In this document: positions 25,925 to 35,095 of the stretch, one piece after another
How positions within the stretch are numbered: position 1 is the first letter of the stretch
Layout: every line of letters starts with the position of its first letter
Program-made: the position numbers and the translations under genes
NCBI RefSeq assembly: GCF_049860565.1
Contig: NZ_CP172056.1
Coordinates: 806,001 to 870,000, forward strand
Source of the DNA: Desulfitobacterium_A nosdiversum
GTDB taxonomy: Bacteria > Bacillota > Desulfitobacteriia > Desulfitobacteriales > Desulfitobacteriaceae
Direction of reading: 5' to 3'
Length of the DNA: 64,000 nucleotides
The notes under the pieces: generated by a model
Databases searched by the model: none
Seen by the model: only the letters and a program-made list of their open reading frames with translations
Told to the model about the DNA's origin: nothing

Positions 25925-26122
25925 ATGAAAGAGAAAATACATCCTAAATATGAACAAACCACGATTACTTGTGCATGTGGTGAAGTTATTCATACCGGTA
26001 GCACGAGAAAAGATATCAAGGTGGAAATTTGTTCTAAGTGTCATCCTTTCTATACCGGTATCCAACGCTTTGTTGATGCTGGTGGACGGGTTGATAAGTT
26101 TAAAAAGAAATACGGACTATAA
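25925..26122 (+). CDS. rpmE: 50S ribosomal protein L31 (zinc form)
   Basis: A 65-residue ribosomal protein of the large subunit. It carries the zinc-binding cysteines (CACGEVIHTG and ICSKCHPFYTG), so it is the C+ form, whose synthesis dominates when zinc is sufficient. The end RVDKFKKKYGL is typical. The ATG follows GGAAAGAAGGTGACGAT. A hairpin terminator follows. Confidence 0.97.
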   Translation: MKEKIHPKYEQTTITCACGEVIHTGSTRKDIKVEICSKCHPFYTGIQRFVDAGGRVDKFKKKYGL

Positions 26123-26130
26123 GAAAATAA

Positions 26131-26185
26131 ACAACGGCCTGCGGTCGTTGCTGGAGAAAAAGCAGAGCGCATGCTCTGCTTTTTC
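26131..26185 (+). terminator. Terminator after rpmE (two hairpins)
   Basis: A small hairpin, CAACGGCC with GGTCGTTG, is followed by a stronger one, GAAAAAGCAGAGC with GCTCTGCTTTTTC (26156-26185), and then ATTTTAT. Confidence 0.88.
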
Positions 26186-26309
26186 ATTTTATACTATTAG
26201 AAAGTATAAAATTTTTGACAAGTGCGAAGACAATGTCTTCAGGCGAAAGCCAAGTTTTCTTTATCCAAATGGACGAAGCTTAGTTTTCTTCGCGGAAGGA
26301 GGAGAGTAG

Positions 26310-27188
26310 ATGAGCAAACCGGTTCAGTATGGTGGGCAAGCTCTGATTGAAGGGGTTATGATGCGAGGGCCAAAATCATCAGCGCTTGCGGTCCGCTTGC
26401 CGAATGGTGAGATTGAGGTAACCCACCAAGAAATTAAGCCTTGGTCAACGAACGCTTTCTGGAAATTGCCTTTAATTCGAGGTTTTGTAGCGTTGATAGA
26501 ATCTTTGATCGTAGGGACCAAGGCCTTGATGTTTTCTGCGAATCGAGCAGCAGGTGAGGAAACGGGAGAGGAACTCAGTTTTTGGGAAATGGCCTTAACT
26601 GTTATCGTAGCGTTAGGTTTTGGACTCCTTTTATTTGTGGGTTTGCCGACAGGGTCGGCTCATTTGCTCAAGGCAAAAGTTCCAGGGGTTATCCTGCAAA
26701 ATCTCCTCGAAGGAGGAATCCGTCTTCTTGTCTTTTTTGCATATATCCTGATTATTTCCAGGATGAAAGACATTCAACGCGTGTTTCAGTATCATGGTGC
26801 TGAGCATAAAACGATTTACACGTATGAGGAAGGTTTGGAGCTCACGGTTGAGAATGCTCGTAAATTTTCAACGCTCCATCCCCGTTGCGGAACGAGTTTT
26901 CTTCTTATTGTTGTTGTTGTAAGTATTTTTGTTTTTGCCTTTCTCGGGCTTAATCCTTTATGGTGGCGAATTCTTTCCCGGATCGTTTTAATGCCGCTTG
27001 TTGCTGGGGTAGCCTATGAAATCTTAAAGTTCTCTGCACGGCATCTAGACTCGCCTTATTGGCGGTGGTTGATTGCTCCAGGACTTTTATTACAGAAACT
27101 AACGACGCGGGAGCCGGACGATCAGCAGTTGGAAGTTGCTTTAGCGGCGTTGAAGGGAGTATTAGAATCAGGACAGGAACTTTCGTAA
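26310..27188 (+). CDS. DUF1385 membrane protein (YqhQ-like)
   Basis: A 292-residue integral membrane protein of the DUF1385 family, function unknown. The N-terminus is diagnostic: YGGQALIEGVMMRGPKSSAL. Hydrophobic segments occur near residues 92-112, 130-150, 195-215 and 220-240. The conserved AEHKTIYTYEEG and LHPRCGTSFLLIV blocks are present. ATG after GGAGGAGAGTAG. This gene is commonly found between rpmE and prfA in clostridia, as here. Confidence 0.93.
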   Translation: MSKPVQYGGQALIEGVMMRGPKSSALAVRLPNGEIEVTHQEIKPWSTNAFWKLPLIRGFVALIESLIVGTKALMFSANRAAGEETGEELSFWEMALTVIVALGFGLLLFVGLPTGSAHLLKAKVPGVILQNLLEGGIRLLVFFAYILIISRMKDIQRVFQYHGAEHKTIYTYEEGLELTVENARKFSTLHPRCGTSFLLIVVVVSIFVFAFLGLNPLWWRILSRIVLMPLVAGVAYEILKFSARHLDSPYWRWLIAPGLLLQKLTTREPDDQQLEVALAALKGVLESGQELS

Positions 27189-27233
27189 TAAATGATTATG
27201 ACTTTGTGATCAATGTGATTTTGAGGTGTTGAG

Positions 27234-28301
27234 ATGATTGATAAATTAACGGAAATTGAACGTCGCTATGACGAATTAACCCAACTTTTGAGCGATCCGG
27301 ATGTGATTGCGAATCAGGACAGTTGGCAAAAGTATGCGAAGGCTCAAGCGGGGATGACTGAAATTGTTGAGGCTTTTCGTGAATACAAAAGTGTTTTAAA
27401 GAGTCTCGAGGACACAGAAAGCCTTCTTAGTGAAAAGCTGGATCCAGAGCTGAAGGAAATGGCTGAACTCGAACGAGAGGAGCTTATTTCCAAACGGGGG
27501 GAGCTTGAAGCTCGGATGAAGATTCTTCTCCTGCCTAAGGATCCCAATGATGAGAAAAATGTCATCATGGAGATTCGAGCCGGTGCGGGTGGAGAAGAAG
27601 CAGCTCTCTTTGCGGGCGATTTGTATAAGATGTATACCAAGTATGCAGAACGCCAAGGCTGGCGGACTGAACTTATGAGTGCGAGCTACACGGACATCGG
27701 CGGCTTCAAGGAAATTGTCTTCCTTGTTGAAGGACAAGGTGCATACAGCAAGCTGAAGTTTGAGAGCGGGGTTCATCGCGTCCAACGGATTCCGGCCACT
27801 GAATCCGGGGGCAGAATCCATACCTCTACGACAACCGTTGCTGTATTGCCTGAAGCTGAGGAAGTAGAAATTGAGATCAACCAAAACGATTTGCGGATTG
27901 ACCTTTTTTGTGCCAGCGGGCCGGGAGGACAGTGTGTCAATACAACTCAATCTGCGGTAAGGATAACGCATTTACCGACAGGAACTGTAGTATCCTGTCA
28001 AGATGAAAAATCTCAGTTAAAAAATAAAGAAAAAGCCTTACGCGTTTTGCGAGCGCGTCTTTTAGAAAAAGCTCAGGAAGAGGCGCACGGGGAAATGGCC
28101 TCGGCTCGGAAAAGTCAAGTAGGGACTGGGGATCGAAGTGAACGCATTCGGACGTATAATTTTCCTCAAGGACGGGTCACAGATCACCGAATTGGTCTGA
28201 CTTTGCATCGCATTGACAGTATCTTGCTTGGAGATTTGGATGAGATCATAGAAGCACTGATTACCACAGATCAGGCGGAGCGCTTGAAGACGGAGGCCTA
28301 A
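27234..28301 (+). CDS. prfA: Peptide chain release factor 1
   Basis: Recognises UAA and UAG stop codons and triggers peptide release. The GGQ peptidyl-hydrolysis motif is in ASGPGGQCVNTTQSAVR (near residue 230). The stop-codon reading loop appears as PATESGGRIHTSTTTV rather than the more common PxT spelling. Length is 355, normal for RF1. Its stop overlaps the prmC start (TAATG), so the two are coupled. prmC encodes the enzyme that methylates the GGQ glutamine. Confidence 0.97.
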   Translation: MIDKLTEIERRYDELTQLLSDPDVIANQDSWQKYAKAQAGMTEIVEAFREYKSVLKSLEDTESLLSEKLDPELKEMAELEREELISKRGELEARMKILLLPKDPNDEKNVIMEIRAGAGGEEAALFAGDLYKMYTKYAERQGWRTELMSASYTDIGGFKEIVFLVEGQGAYSKLKFESGVHRVQRIPATESGGRIHTSTTTVAVLPEAEEVEIEINQNDLRIDLFCASGPGGQCVNTTQSAVRITHLPTGTVVSCQDEKSQLKNKEKALRVLRARLLEKAQEEAHGEMASARKSQVGTGDRSERIRTYNFPQGRVTDHRIGLTLHRIDSILLGDLDEIIEALITTDQAERLKTEA

Positions 28302-29140
28302 TGAAAATTCTTGAAGCTCTGAAATGGGGAGAGCTGGAATTAATTAAAGCGGAAATTGAAAATCCGCGTTGGGATTCAGATTTGTTATTAGGGCATGTTT
28401 TGGGGCGGCGGCGGGAAGAACTCTATCTCGATCGGGATGGAGTGCTTTCTGCTACCGCTTGGAAAGCATATCAAGATTTAGTTGCACGGCGTACTGATCG
28501 AGAACCGCTTCAATATATTCTAAATAATCAAGAGTTCATGGGTCTAGGCTTTTATGTTGATAATCGTGTTTTGATTCCAAGAGCGGACAGTGAAATAATT
28601 ATTGAAAAGCTGCTTGAACTTAAAGAAAGATCTCCCCGACCTGAAGTCAAAATTGCAGATTTGTGTACCGGCAGCGGGGCATTGGCGGTGGCTATCGCCC
28701 ATTACCGGCCTGATGCTTACGTTGTTGGGACGGATTTATCTTCGGCCGCGCTTGAGGTTGCCAGGTATAATGCCCTGCTGAATCATGTTCAGGTGGATTG
28801 GCGGCAAGGGGACTTTTTTGAACCTATTTGCGGGGAAGAGTGGGATTGGCTGGTAACGAATCCTCCTTATATTCCTGAAGAAGAATATCGAAAACTTGCA
28901 CCAGAAATTTTCGAAGAACCTCAAATGGCTCTGGTGGGTGCAGAAAATGGCCTGATTTTTTATCGCCGCCTGGCTGAGGAGGCTGCTTCTTTGCTTAAAC
29001 GTGACGGAAAAATCCTCATGGAGATAGGTTGGAATCAAGGACAGCAGGTTGAGGAGCTCTTTAAGAAAAGTTTTAAAACGCGTATTTTTAAGGATTACGG
29101 AGGTCGTGATCGGGTCGTTTATGCGGAGTTGAGTTCATAA
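28301..29140 (+). CDS. prmC: Release factor glutamine methyltransferase PrmC
   Basis: SAM-dependent enzyme that N5-methylates the glutamine of the GGQ motif in release factors. It has an N-terminal helical domain, the SAM motif IADLCTGSGALAVAIA (near residue 118), and the substrate-glutamine binding NPPYIPEEEY (near residue 187). It is 279 residues long and overlaps the end of prfA, the usual arrangement. Confidence 0.96.
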   Translation: MKILEALKWGELELIKAEIENPRWDSDLLLGHVLGRRREELYLDRDGVLSATAWKAYQDLVARRTDREPLQYILNNQEFMGLGFYVDNRVLIPRADSEIIIEKLLELKERSPRPEVKIADLCTGSGALAVAIAHYRPDAYVVGTDLSSAALEVARYNALLNHVQVDWRQGDFFEPICGEEWDWLVTNPPYIPEEEYRKLAPEIFEEPQMALVGAENGLIFYRRLAEEAASLLKRDGKILMEIGWNQGQQVEELFKKSFKTRIFKDYGGRDRVVYAELSS

Positions 29141-29155
29141 CGAGGTGAAATAGAT

Positions 29156-30202
29156 ATGGAGACAAAACGTATATATATCGATAGCCAAACACCGGAGCCA
29201 GAGTATATTGAAGAGGCTGCCAAGCTGATTCAAAAAGGACAGTTAGTTGCTTTTCCGACTGAAACAGTCTACGGGTTAGGGGCTAATGCCTTAGATGCTC
29301 ATGCCTGCGCGGAGATTTTTAAGGTAAAGGGACGTCCTCAGGATAATCCGCTGATTGTTCATGTTTCCAATTTTGATATGGTCAAATCCGTGGCTGAAGA
29401 TTGGAATGAACAAGCTAAGCGCTGTGCAGAAGCGTTCTGGCCGGGTCCTTTAACTTTAGTTTTACCAAAGACTGCTTTTATACCTGATACCGTTTCCGCT
29501 GGACTCGGATCGATAGGTATTCGCATGCCTAGCCACCCGGTTGCTTTAAGCTTAATTGAAAAAGCGGGCGTTCCTATTGCAGCCCCGAGTGCTAATCTTT
29601 CGGGCAAACCAAGTCCAACCAATGGGATCCATGTATGGAAGGATTTACAAGGACGAATTCCGCTTGTTTTAGATGGCGGAGCTTGCAATGTTGGGGTTGA
29701 ATCAACGGTCCTTGATTTAACAGGGAAGGCGCCGATGATTTTACGCCCGGGCGGCATTACCAAAGAAAGACTTGAAGAGGTCCTTGGTGAAGTTAAAGTC
29801 GATCATCCTTCTGAGAATCAGGCTCCTAAAGCGCCTGGAATGAAGTATAGACATTATGCGCCAACGGGAGAACTCTATCTTTTGATTGGTGAACGGGAAA
29901 AGATATTATCCAGGATGACTGAAGCGATTCAAAAAGCGCATTCAAGACTGAGAAAAGTCGGAATCCTATGTACCTTAGAAAGTGCTTCGGAATTGCACAG
30001 TCAGCTTCCCGATCTGCTTTTTGTACTCGGTTCAGAAAAACGTCCGGAAGAGGTTGCCGCGAGTCTATATGAGGGACTTAGACTTTGCGATGAACAAGGT
30101 ATTGATGTTATTTTGGCTGAGGGAGTTTCGAAAAACGGTTTGGGTTTTGCCATTATGAATCGTTTAGAAAAAGCTTCCGGTCAGAAGATCTTGTATCTGT
30201 AA
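29156..30202 (+). CDS. tsaC: Threonylcarbamoyl-AMP synthase (Sua5 type)
   Basis: Makes threonylcarbamoyl-AMP from threonine, bicarbonate and ATP for the t6A37 modification of ANN-decoding tRNAs. The catalytic YrdC domain occupies residues 1-215 (AFPTETVYGLGANA, FKVKGRPQDNPLIVHV, SIGIRMPSHPVAL, AAPSANLSGKPSPT). The C-terminal third is the Sua5-specific domain, joined by the linker APGMKYRHYAPTGEL. Length is 348. It follows prmC by 15 bp; it corresponds to ywlC in the Bacillus order. Confidence 0.95.
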   Translation: METKRIYIDSQTPEPEYIEEAAKLIQKGQLVAFPTETVYGLGANALDAHACAEIFKVKGRPQDNPLIVHVSNFDMVKSVAEDWNEQAKRCAEAFWPGPLTLVLPKTAFIPDTVSAGLGSIGIRMPSHPVALSLIEKAGVPIAAPSANLSGKPSPTNGIHVWKDLQGRIPLVLDGGACNVGVESTVLDLTGKAPMILRPGGITKERLEEVLGEVKVDHPSENQAPKAPGMKYRHYAPTGELYLLIGEREKILSRMTEAIQKAHSRLRKVGILCTLESASELHSQLPDLLFVLGSEKRPEEVAASLYEGLRLCDEQGIDVILAEGVSKNGLGFAIMNRLEKASGQKILYL

Positions 30203-30283
30203 AGTACACTCGGCTGTTTAAAAGCATTTCGCTTTGCCCCCAAGCATAAAATACAGAAGTGGTTTTGTGTGGGGGTGAAGGTC

Positions 30284-30868
30284 TTGAATTTGGCTTGGGT
30301 CTTGGCGCTTTCGATCGCTCTGGGTGCAGATGCATTTTCTTTAGCCTTAGCTATCGGCCTTACGGGAATTGACAAACGAATGATGCTGCGGCTTTCTATC
30401 ATCGTCGCGATTTTCCATGTGTTTATGCCGTTAACGGGAATATTGCTTGGTCAGGCTTTAGGAAAGGTTATCGGCCAATTAGCCAAAGGGGTTGGAGCTC
30501 TTGTCTTGTTCTGGCTCGGGGGGCGAATGCTCTTTAATGCTTGGCGGCCTGCACCGCAAAGTTATCCTCTTTCGCGAGCACGTGAAGTTTTGAAACGGAC
30601 CCAGCTTCCCTCTGGCGTGTCCTTAAAGGGCATGGGAGTTTATGCTTTAGCAGCAAGTGTGAGTTTAGATGCATTGAGCGTGGGCTTTTCCTTGGGAGTA
30701 GTTGAGAGCTCAACCGGCTTTACTGTTTTAGTCATGGGATTGGTTGCCGGAGTAATGATGGGCAGCGGTCTTTTACTGGGCAGGTTCGTTGGGGCTTGGA
30801 TCGGACAACGGGCAGAAGCTGTTGGAGGCGTAATCCTTGTTGTTATTGGCATAAGAATGCTGCTGTAG
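30284..30868 (+). CDS. mntP: Manganese efflux pump MntP
   Basis: A 194-residue, six-helix membrane protein that exports Mn2+. The paired family motifs are GADAFSLALAIGLTGI in helix 1 and ASVSLDALSVGFSLG in helix 4, which hold the conserved aspartates. The TTG at 30284 is favoured because GGGGGTGAAGG precedes it; an in-frame GTG at 30269 lies before that site. No Mn2+ riboswitch is visible in the 81-bp gap upstream. It corresponds to ywlD of Bacillus. Confidence 0.9.
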   Translation: MNLAWVLALSIALGADAFSLALAIGLTGIDKRMMLRLSIIVAIFHVFMPLTGILLGQALGKVIGQLAKGVGALVLFWLGGRMLFNAWRPAPQSYPLSRAREVLKRTQLPSGVSLKGMGVYALAASVSLDALSVGFSLGVVESSTGFTVLVMGLVAGVMMGSGLLLGRFVGAWIGQRAEAVGGVILVVIGIRMLL

Positions 30869-30897
30869 GTTCATTAAGGTAGGGGGAATAATACACT

Positions 30898-31338
30898 ATG
30901 AAATTGCTCTTTATCTGTACAGGAAATACTTGCCGCAGCCCGATGGCGGAGGCTCTGGCAAAAGTGATTCTGGGGCCTGAGTTTGATGTTGGTTCAGCCG
31001 GAATGAGTGCCTGGGAAGGAGCGCCAGCAAGTGATTACGCTATAAAGGTTATGGAGGATCGAGGAATTGATCTTGCTTCGCATTGTGCCAGGCAGGTTAC
31101 AGAGGAGCTTCTGCGTGAGGCAGACTGGGTTATTCCCATGACAGAGGGACATGAAATCCGGCTATGTGCTCAATATCCGGAATACGTTAAAAAGATTCGC
31201 CGTCTGGGGAACTGGGGATTATCGGGTCAGGATATTTTAGATCCATATGGCGGCTCTCTTCAGATTTATCAATCTTCTGCCGATGAAATAGAGAAAATGA
31301 TTTATGACCTCAAGAACAAATTGGATAATTTGGCATAA
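30898..31338 (+). CDS. ywlE: Low-molecular-weight phosphatase, probable protein arginine phosphatase YwlE
   Basis: A 146-residue phosphatase. The P-loop is CTGNTCRSPMAEAL (Cys7, Arg13) and the acid is in DILDPYGGS near residue 116. Threonine in the P-loop (CTGNTCR) is the feature that favours phosphoarginine over phosphotyrosine in YwlE. Location between mntP and rpiB matches ywlE of Bacillus. Partner kinase McsB is not in this window. Confidence 0.9.
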   Translation: MKLLFICTGNTCRSPMAEALAKVILGPEFDVGSAGMSAWEGAPASDYAIKVMEDRGIDLASHCARQVTEELLREADWVIPMTEGHEIRLCAQYPEYVKKIRRLGNWGLSGQDILDPYGGSLQIYQSSADEIEKMIYDLKNKLDNLA

Positions 31339-31474
31339 AGAGGATTAAAATAACGGATAGAGCTTGGCAGCGGCCAGGCTTTCTGCTTGGATTCTGAAGT
31401 TTCTAGTGAATTTGGCAGGGATTGTCCGCTACAGTGTAGAATTTGCAATAGATAGCCTTATGGAGGTGGATTTA

Positions 31475-31924
31475 GTGAAAATAGCATTAGGTGCGGATCA
31501 TGGGGGATATGAACTTAAAAATGAGATACGTGCTCATTTAAAAGAACAGGGAATAGAATTTATTGACTTTGGGACGAACTCAAAAGAATCTGTGGATTAC
31601 CCTAATTTTGGTTTTAAAGTGGGTAATGCAGTCATCAAAGGTGAAGCAGATCTAGGAATAGTTGTTTGCGGAACAGGTTTAGGAATTTCCATGGCAGCAA
31701 ATAAAATGCATGGTATTCGTGCTGCCTTATGTTCAGAGACGTATTCGGCCCGTATGTCACGAGAACACAATAATGCGAATGTGCTTGCTTTAGGCGGGCG
31801 GGTGACAGGAGTAGGACTGGCACTGGATATTGTAGATATCTTTATTAAAACGCCCTTTGCTGGAGGCCGTCACGCTCGAAGAGTGGATTTGCTGACTTCG
31901 ATCGAAAATGGGGAAGAGCTTTAA
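31475..31924 (+). CDS. rpiB: Ribose-5-phosphate isomerase B
   Basis: Interconverts ribose 5-phosphate and ribulose 5-phosphate. The family start KIALGADHGGYELKNEI and the catalytic cysteine in IVVCGTGLGISMAANK (near residue 65) are visible, as is RMSREHNNANVLALGGR. Length is 149, normal. The GTG at 31475 follows GGAGGTGG; a longer frame from 31364 adds an unlikely leader. It corresponds to ywlF in the Bacillus order. Confidence 0.95.
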   Translation: MKIALGADHGGYELKNEIRAHLKEQGIEFIDFGTNSKESVDYPNFGFKVGNAVIKGEADLGIVVCGTGLGISMAANKMHGIRAALCSETYSARMSREHNNANVLALGGRVTGVGLALDIVDIFIKTPFAGGRHARRVDLLTSIENGEEL

Positions 31925-31938
31925 GGAGGCGCACTCAC

Positions 31939-32529
31939 GTGCCAGAGGAAGACTTAAAAGGAAATAGATCAAGTGAGTTTGAGGAGAAGTTAAATAAAAT
32001 TGGCGATATCTGGTATAAAGTTTTAGATGAATTTTTTGCACAGGCAAATTTACGCCCAGGTCAAATCCTGGTTTTAGGCTGCAGTACAAGTGAAGTTTTA
32101 GGAAAGCATATTGGAAAGGGAAGCAGCACGGAGGTTGCAGAAATTCTCCTGCCCCCTTTATTGAAATGTGTACGGGAACGCGGCCTTTACCTTGCTGTTC
32201 AGGGATGTGAACATATCAACCGGGCTTTAGTGGTTGAGGAGGAATGTGTAGAACGTTATGGGTTGGAACCTGTTACTGTTCTGCCTGGACTAAAAGCCGG
32301 CGGTGCGATGTCAGTAAAAGCTTATCAAAGCTTTTCATCTCCTGTCATGGTTGAGAGCATTAAAGGGCATGCAGGAATCGATATCGGGGATACATTTATC
32401 GGAATGCATTTGCGTCCTGTAGCTGTTCCGATCCGGCTTAATGTCAAGGAAATCGGCGAAGCTCATTTGACAATGGCCCGGACGCGCCCCCGTCTTATTG
32501 GCGGACCGCGTGCGATTTATCCTGAATAA
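31939..32529 (+). CDS. ywlG: DUF436 (YwlG-family) protein
   Basis: A 196-residue cytoplasmic protein of the conserved YwlG/DUF436 family, function unknown. Family stretches are ILVLGCSTSEVLGKHIGKGS, LAVQGCEHINRALVVE, GLKAGGAMSVKAY, and DIGDTFIGMHLRPVAVP. The start is a GTG after AAGGAGGCGC. It lies 14 bp after rpiB and before glyA, as in Bacillus. Confidence 0.93.
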   Translation: MPEEDLKGNRSSEFEEKLNKIGDIWYKVLDEFFAQANLRPGQILVLGCSTSEVLGKHIGKGSSTEVAEILLPPLLKCVRERGLYLAVQGCEHINRALVVEEECVERYGLEPVTVLPGLKAGGAMSVKAYQSFSSPVMVESIKGHAGIDIGDTFIGMHLRPVAVPIRLNVKEIGEAHLTMARTRPRLIGGPRAIYPE

Positions 32530-32680
32530 AGTGATATGGGTGAAAAATTAATAAAAATAGAATTTTGCCCTTGAAAAGATTAATATTTTGAGGTAGTTTA
32601 TGTCCAATAGAATCTAGAATTCTGAAATAATGGTAACGATTCTATTTTACTGAAAAATGGGATTAAAGGAGCAGGAGTGT

Positions 32681-33934
32681 ATGGATTATATTAAAAAATG
32701 GGTTCTTCCGCAAGACCCCGAAGTTGCCAAAGCAATTGCCCTGGAAGAAGGACGTCAGCGTAATAAGATTGAACTTATTGCTTCTGAAAACTTTGTAAGC
32801 CGTGCAGTAATGGCGGCTCAAGGTTCAGTGCTTACCAATAAATATGCAGAAGGATACCCGGGTAAACGTTATTATGGAGGCTGCGAATACGTTGATATCG
32901 TTGAAGACCTTGCTCGGGAACGGATCAAAAAACTTTTCGGAGCCGAACACGCAAATGTGCAGCCTCATTCAGGAGCGCAAGCCAATACGGCAGTTTATTT
33001 CGCGGTTCTTAAGCCGGGAGATACGGTTCTCGGAATGAATCTTTCCCATGGCGGACACTTAACTCATGGGAGCCCAGTAAACCTTTCGGGAGCATATTTT
33101 AACTTTGTCGCCTATGGGGTTGATCCCGATACAGAGATGATTGATTATGAAAAGGTTCGTGCTTTAGCGCTTGAAAATAAACCCAAGTTAATTGTCGCCG
33201 GAGCAAGCGCTTATCCACGCATCATTGATTTCAAAAAACTTCGTGAAATCGCTGACGAAGCAGGGTCGCTTCTAATGGTAGATATGGCGCATATCGCTGG
33301 GCTTATTGCTGCAGGAATTCATCCAAGCCCAGTTCCTTATGCTCATTTTGTAACGACTACGACACATAAAACCCTGCGCGGGCCAAGGGGAGGCCTAATT
33401 CTCTGCAAAAAAGAATATGCCCAGGCAATTGATAAAGCGATATTCCCTGGAATTCAAGGAGGACCTCTCATGCACGTCATTGCAGCGAAGGCCGTTGCTT
33501 TTGGAGAGGCGCTTCAGCCGGAATTTAAGGAATATCAAAAACGGATTGTAGAGAATGCTAAGGTTTTAGCCTCAAGTTTAGCTGAAAAAGGATTCCGTTT
33601 AGTCTCGGGTGGAACGGATAATCACCTTATGCTCATTGATGTCCGGACAAAAGGATTAACAGGAAAAGAAGCGGAGCATATCCTTGATGAAGTAGGAATT
33701 ACAGTCAACAAAAATACAATTCCTTATGATCCGGCAAGTCCGTTTATAACGAGCGGTATTCGAATCGGAACGCCGGCAGTGACCAGCCGGGGAATGAATG
33801 CTCAAGCGATGCGGCAAATTGCAGAGGCCATTGATCTTGCTTTAACGAAGCAGGACGAAACGAATTTTGCTAAAGCAAAAGAGATTGTCGCAAATCTTTG
33901 CCAAGAGTTTCCGCTCTATCCGAATTTAGATTAG
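32681..33934 (+). CDS. glyA: Serine hydroxymethyltransferase
   Basis: PLP enzyme that interconverts serine and glycine, feeding one-carbon units to tetrahydrofolate. The PLP lysine is in TTTTHKTLRGPRGG (near residue 225). Other blocks are IELIASENFVSRAV, NKYAEGYPGKRYYGGCE and VDMAHIAGLIAAG. I chose the ATG at 32681 after AAAGGAGCAGGAG; an upstream ATG at 32657 lies before the ribosome binding site. Length 417. No glycine riboswitch is visible upstream. Confidence 0.97.
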   Translation: MDYIKKWVLPQDPEVAKAIALEEGRQRNKIELIASENFVSRAVMAAQGSVLTNKYAEGYPGKRYYGGCEYVDIVEDLARERIKKLFGAEHANVQPHSGAQANTAVYFAVLKPGDTVLGMNLSHGGHLTHGSPVNLSGAYFNFVAYGVDPDTEMIDYEKVRALALENKPKLIVAGASAYPRIIDFKKLREIADEAGSLLMVDMAHIAGLIAAGIHPSPVPYAHFVTTTTHKTLRGPRGGLILCKKEYAQAIDKAIFPGIQGGPLMHVIAAKAVAFGEALQPEFKEYQKRIVENAKVLASSLAEKGFRLVSGGTDNHLMLIDVRTKGLTGKEAEHILDEVGITVNKNTIPYDPASPFITSGIRIGTPAVTSRGMNAQAMRQIAEAIDLALTKQDETNFAKAKEIVANLCQEFPLYPNLD

Positions 33935-33955
33935 GAACTAGGAGATGACATTTTT

Positions 33956-34585
33956 ATGGCACAAGTACATGTTCTTGACCATCCTTTAATTCAGCATAAG
34001 CTTTCTTTGATCCGTGATGAGAAAACCGGGTCGAAGGATTTCCGCGAACTTGTTGAAGAAGTAGCTATGCTGATGGCTTACGAGGTTACCCGTGATTTTC
34101 CGCTTCAAGAGGTTGAAGTAAAGACCCCTGTTGCTTCAACGAAGACAAAAATGATTGCAGGGCGTAAAGTCGGATTAGTTCCGATTTTGCGTGCTGGTTT
34201 GGGTATGGTTGACGGAATGCTTAAGCTTATTCCAACCGCAAAAGTAGGTCATATTGGATTATATCGCGATCCGGAGACACTTAAGCCTGTTGAATACTAC
34301 TGTAAACTGCCGACCGATATTGAAGAAAGAGATTTAATTGTTATCGATCCCATGCTGGCTACAGGCGGTTCGGCATCAGCTGCGATCACCTTTTTAAAAG
34401 AACGCGGAGTTCGTAATATTAAATTGATGTGCCTCATTGCAGCTCCGGAGGGAATTCAGGCTGTAACATCCGCGCATGAAGATGTCGATATTTTTGTAGC
34501 AGCTGTGGACGAGAAATTGAATGATCACGGCTATATTGTACCAGGATTGGGAGATGCTGGGGATCGACTGTTTGGAACGAAGTGA
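33956..34585 (+). CDS. upp: Uracil phosphoribosyltransferase
   Basis: Salvages uracil to UMP with PRPP. The PRPP loop is IVIDPMLATGGSASAAI (near residue 125) and the uracil-binding end is NDHGYIVPGLGDAGDRLFGT. The 209-residue length is standard. It follows glyA by 21 bp and overlaps the comEB start, so purine/pyrimidine and one-carbon genes form one operon here. Confidence 0.97.
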   Translation: MAQVHVLDHPLIQHKLSLIRDEKTGSKDFRELVEEVAMLMAYEVTRDFPLQEVEVKTPVASTKTKMIAGRKVGLVPILRAGLGMVDGMLKLIPTAKVGHIGLYRDPETLKPVEYYCKLPTDIEERDLIVIDPMLATGGSASAAITFLKERGVRNIKLMCLIAAPEGIQAVTSAHEDVDIFVAAVDEKLNDHGYIVPGLGDAGDRLFGTK

Positions 34586-35061
34586 TGAACGTGTTAAAAA
34601 GCCGGCCATGTTGGGATCAGTACTTTATGAAAATGGCACAGGTTGTTTCTGAACGCTCGACTTGTTTACGACGCCAGGTTGGAGCAGTTATTGTTAAGGA
34701 CAAGCAAATCTTGAGTACAGGCTATAATGGCAGTCCGACAGGACTAAAACATTGCGCTGAAGCAGGCTGCTTGCGTCAACAGCTTAAGATTCCATCCGGA
34801 GAGCGCACAGAGATTTGCCGTGCAGTTCATGCCGAACAAAATGCGCTTGTTCAGGCAGCGAAGCACGGCGTAGAAATTGCAGAGGCTGATATCTATACAA
34901 CCTTTGAACCGTGCGTGCTCTGCACGAAGATGATTATCAATGCGGGAATCAAACGGGTGATTTATGCCAATCCCTATCCGGATGCTTTGGCTCACCAACT
35001 TGCTCAAGAAGCGGGTCTTGATATGGTCCATTTTGCATCACAAGAAGAGAACGAACAGTAG
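34582..35061 (+). CDS. comEB: dCMP deaminase / ComEB-like zinc deaminase
   Basis: A 159-residue cytidine/deoxycytidylate deaminase-family enzyme, probably converting dCMP to dUMP. Zinc ligands and the catalytic Glu are in CRAVHAEQNALVQAA and FEPCVLCTKMIINAG. The N-terminal SERSTCLRRQVGAVIV is typical for dCMP deaminases. Start is GTG 34582 or ATG 34585, both overlapping the upp stop. The comEB name reflects the Bacillus homologue; a role in DNA uptake is not implied. Confidence 0.9.
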   Translation: MMNVLKSRPCWDQYFMKMAQVVSERSTCLRRQVGAVIVKDKQILSTGYNGSPTGLKHCAEAGCLRQQLKIPSGERTEICRAVHAEQNALVQAAKHGVEIAEADIYTTFEPCVLCTKMIINAGIKRVIYANPYPDALAHQLAQEAGLDMVHFASQEENEQ

Positions 35062-35095
35062 CCGAATCTAAAATATTTAAAGGAGCGTACGAGTT

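Noticed and set aside
27396..27971. 191-residue minus-strand open frame inside prfA
   Set aside because: Fully antisense to a highly conserved gene, with no ribosome binding site or recognisable protein.
30203..30283. Mn2+ (yybP-ykoY) riboswitch upstream of mntP
   Set aside because: The gap is only about 80 bp and shows none of the conserved loop sequences.
32530..32680. Glycine riboswitch upstream of glyA
   Set aside because: The 150-bp gap has no tandem aptamer-like conserved blocks.
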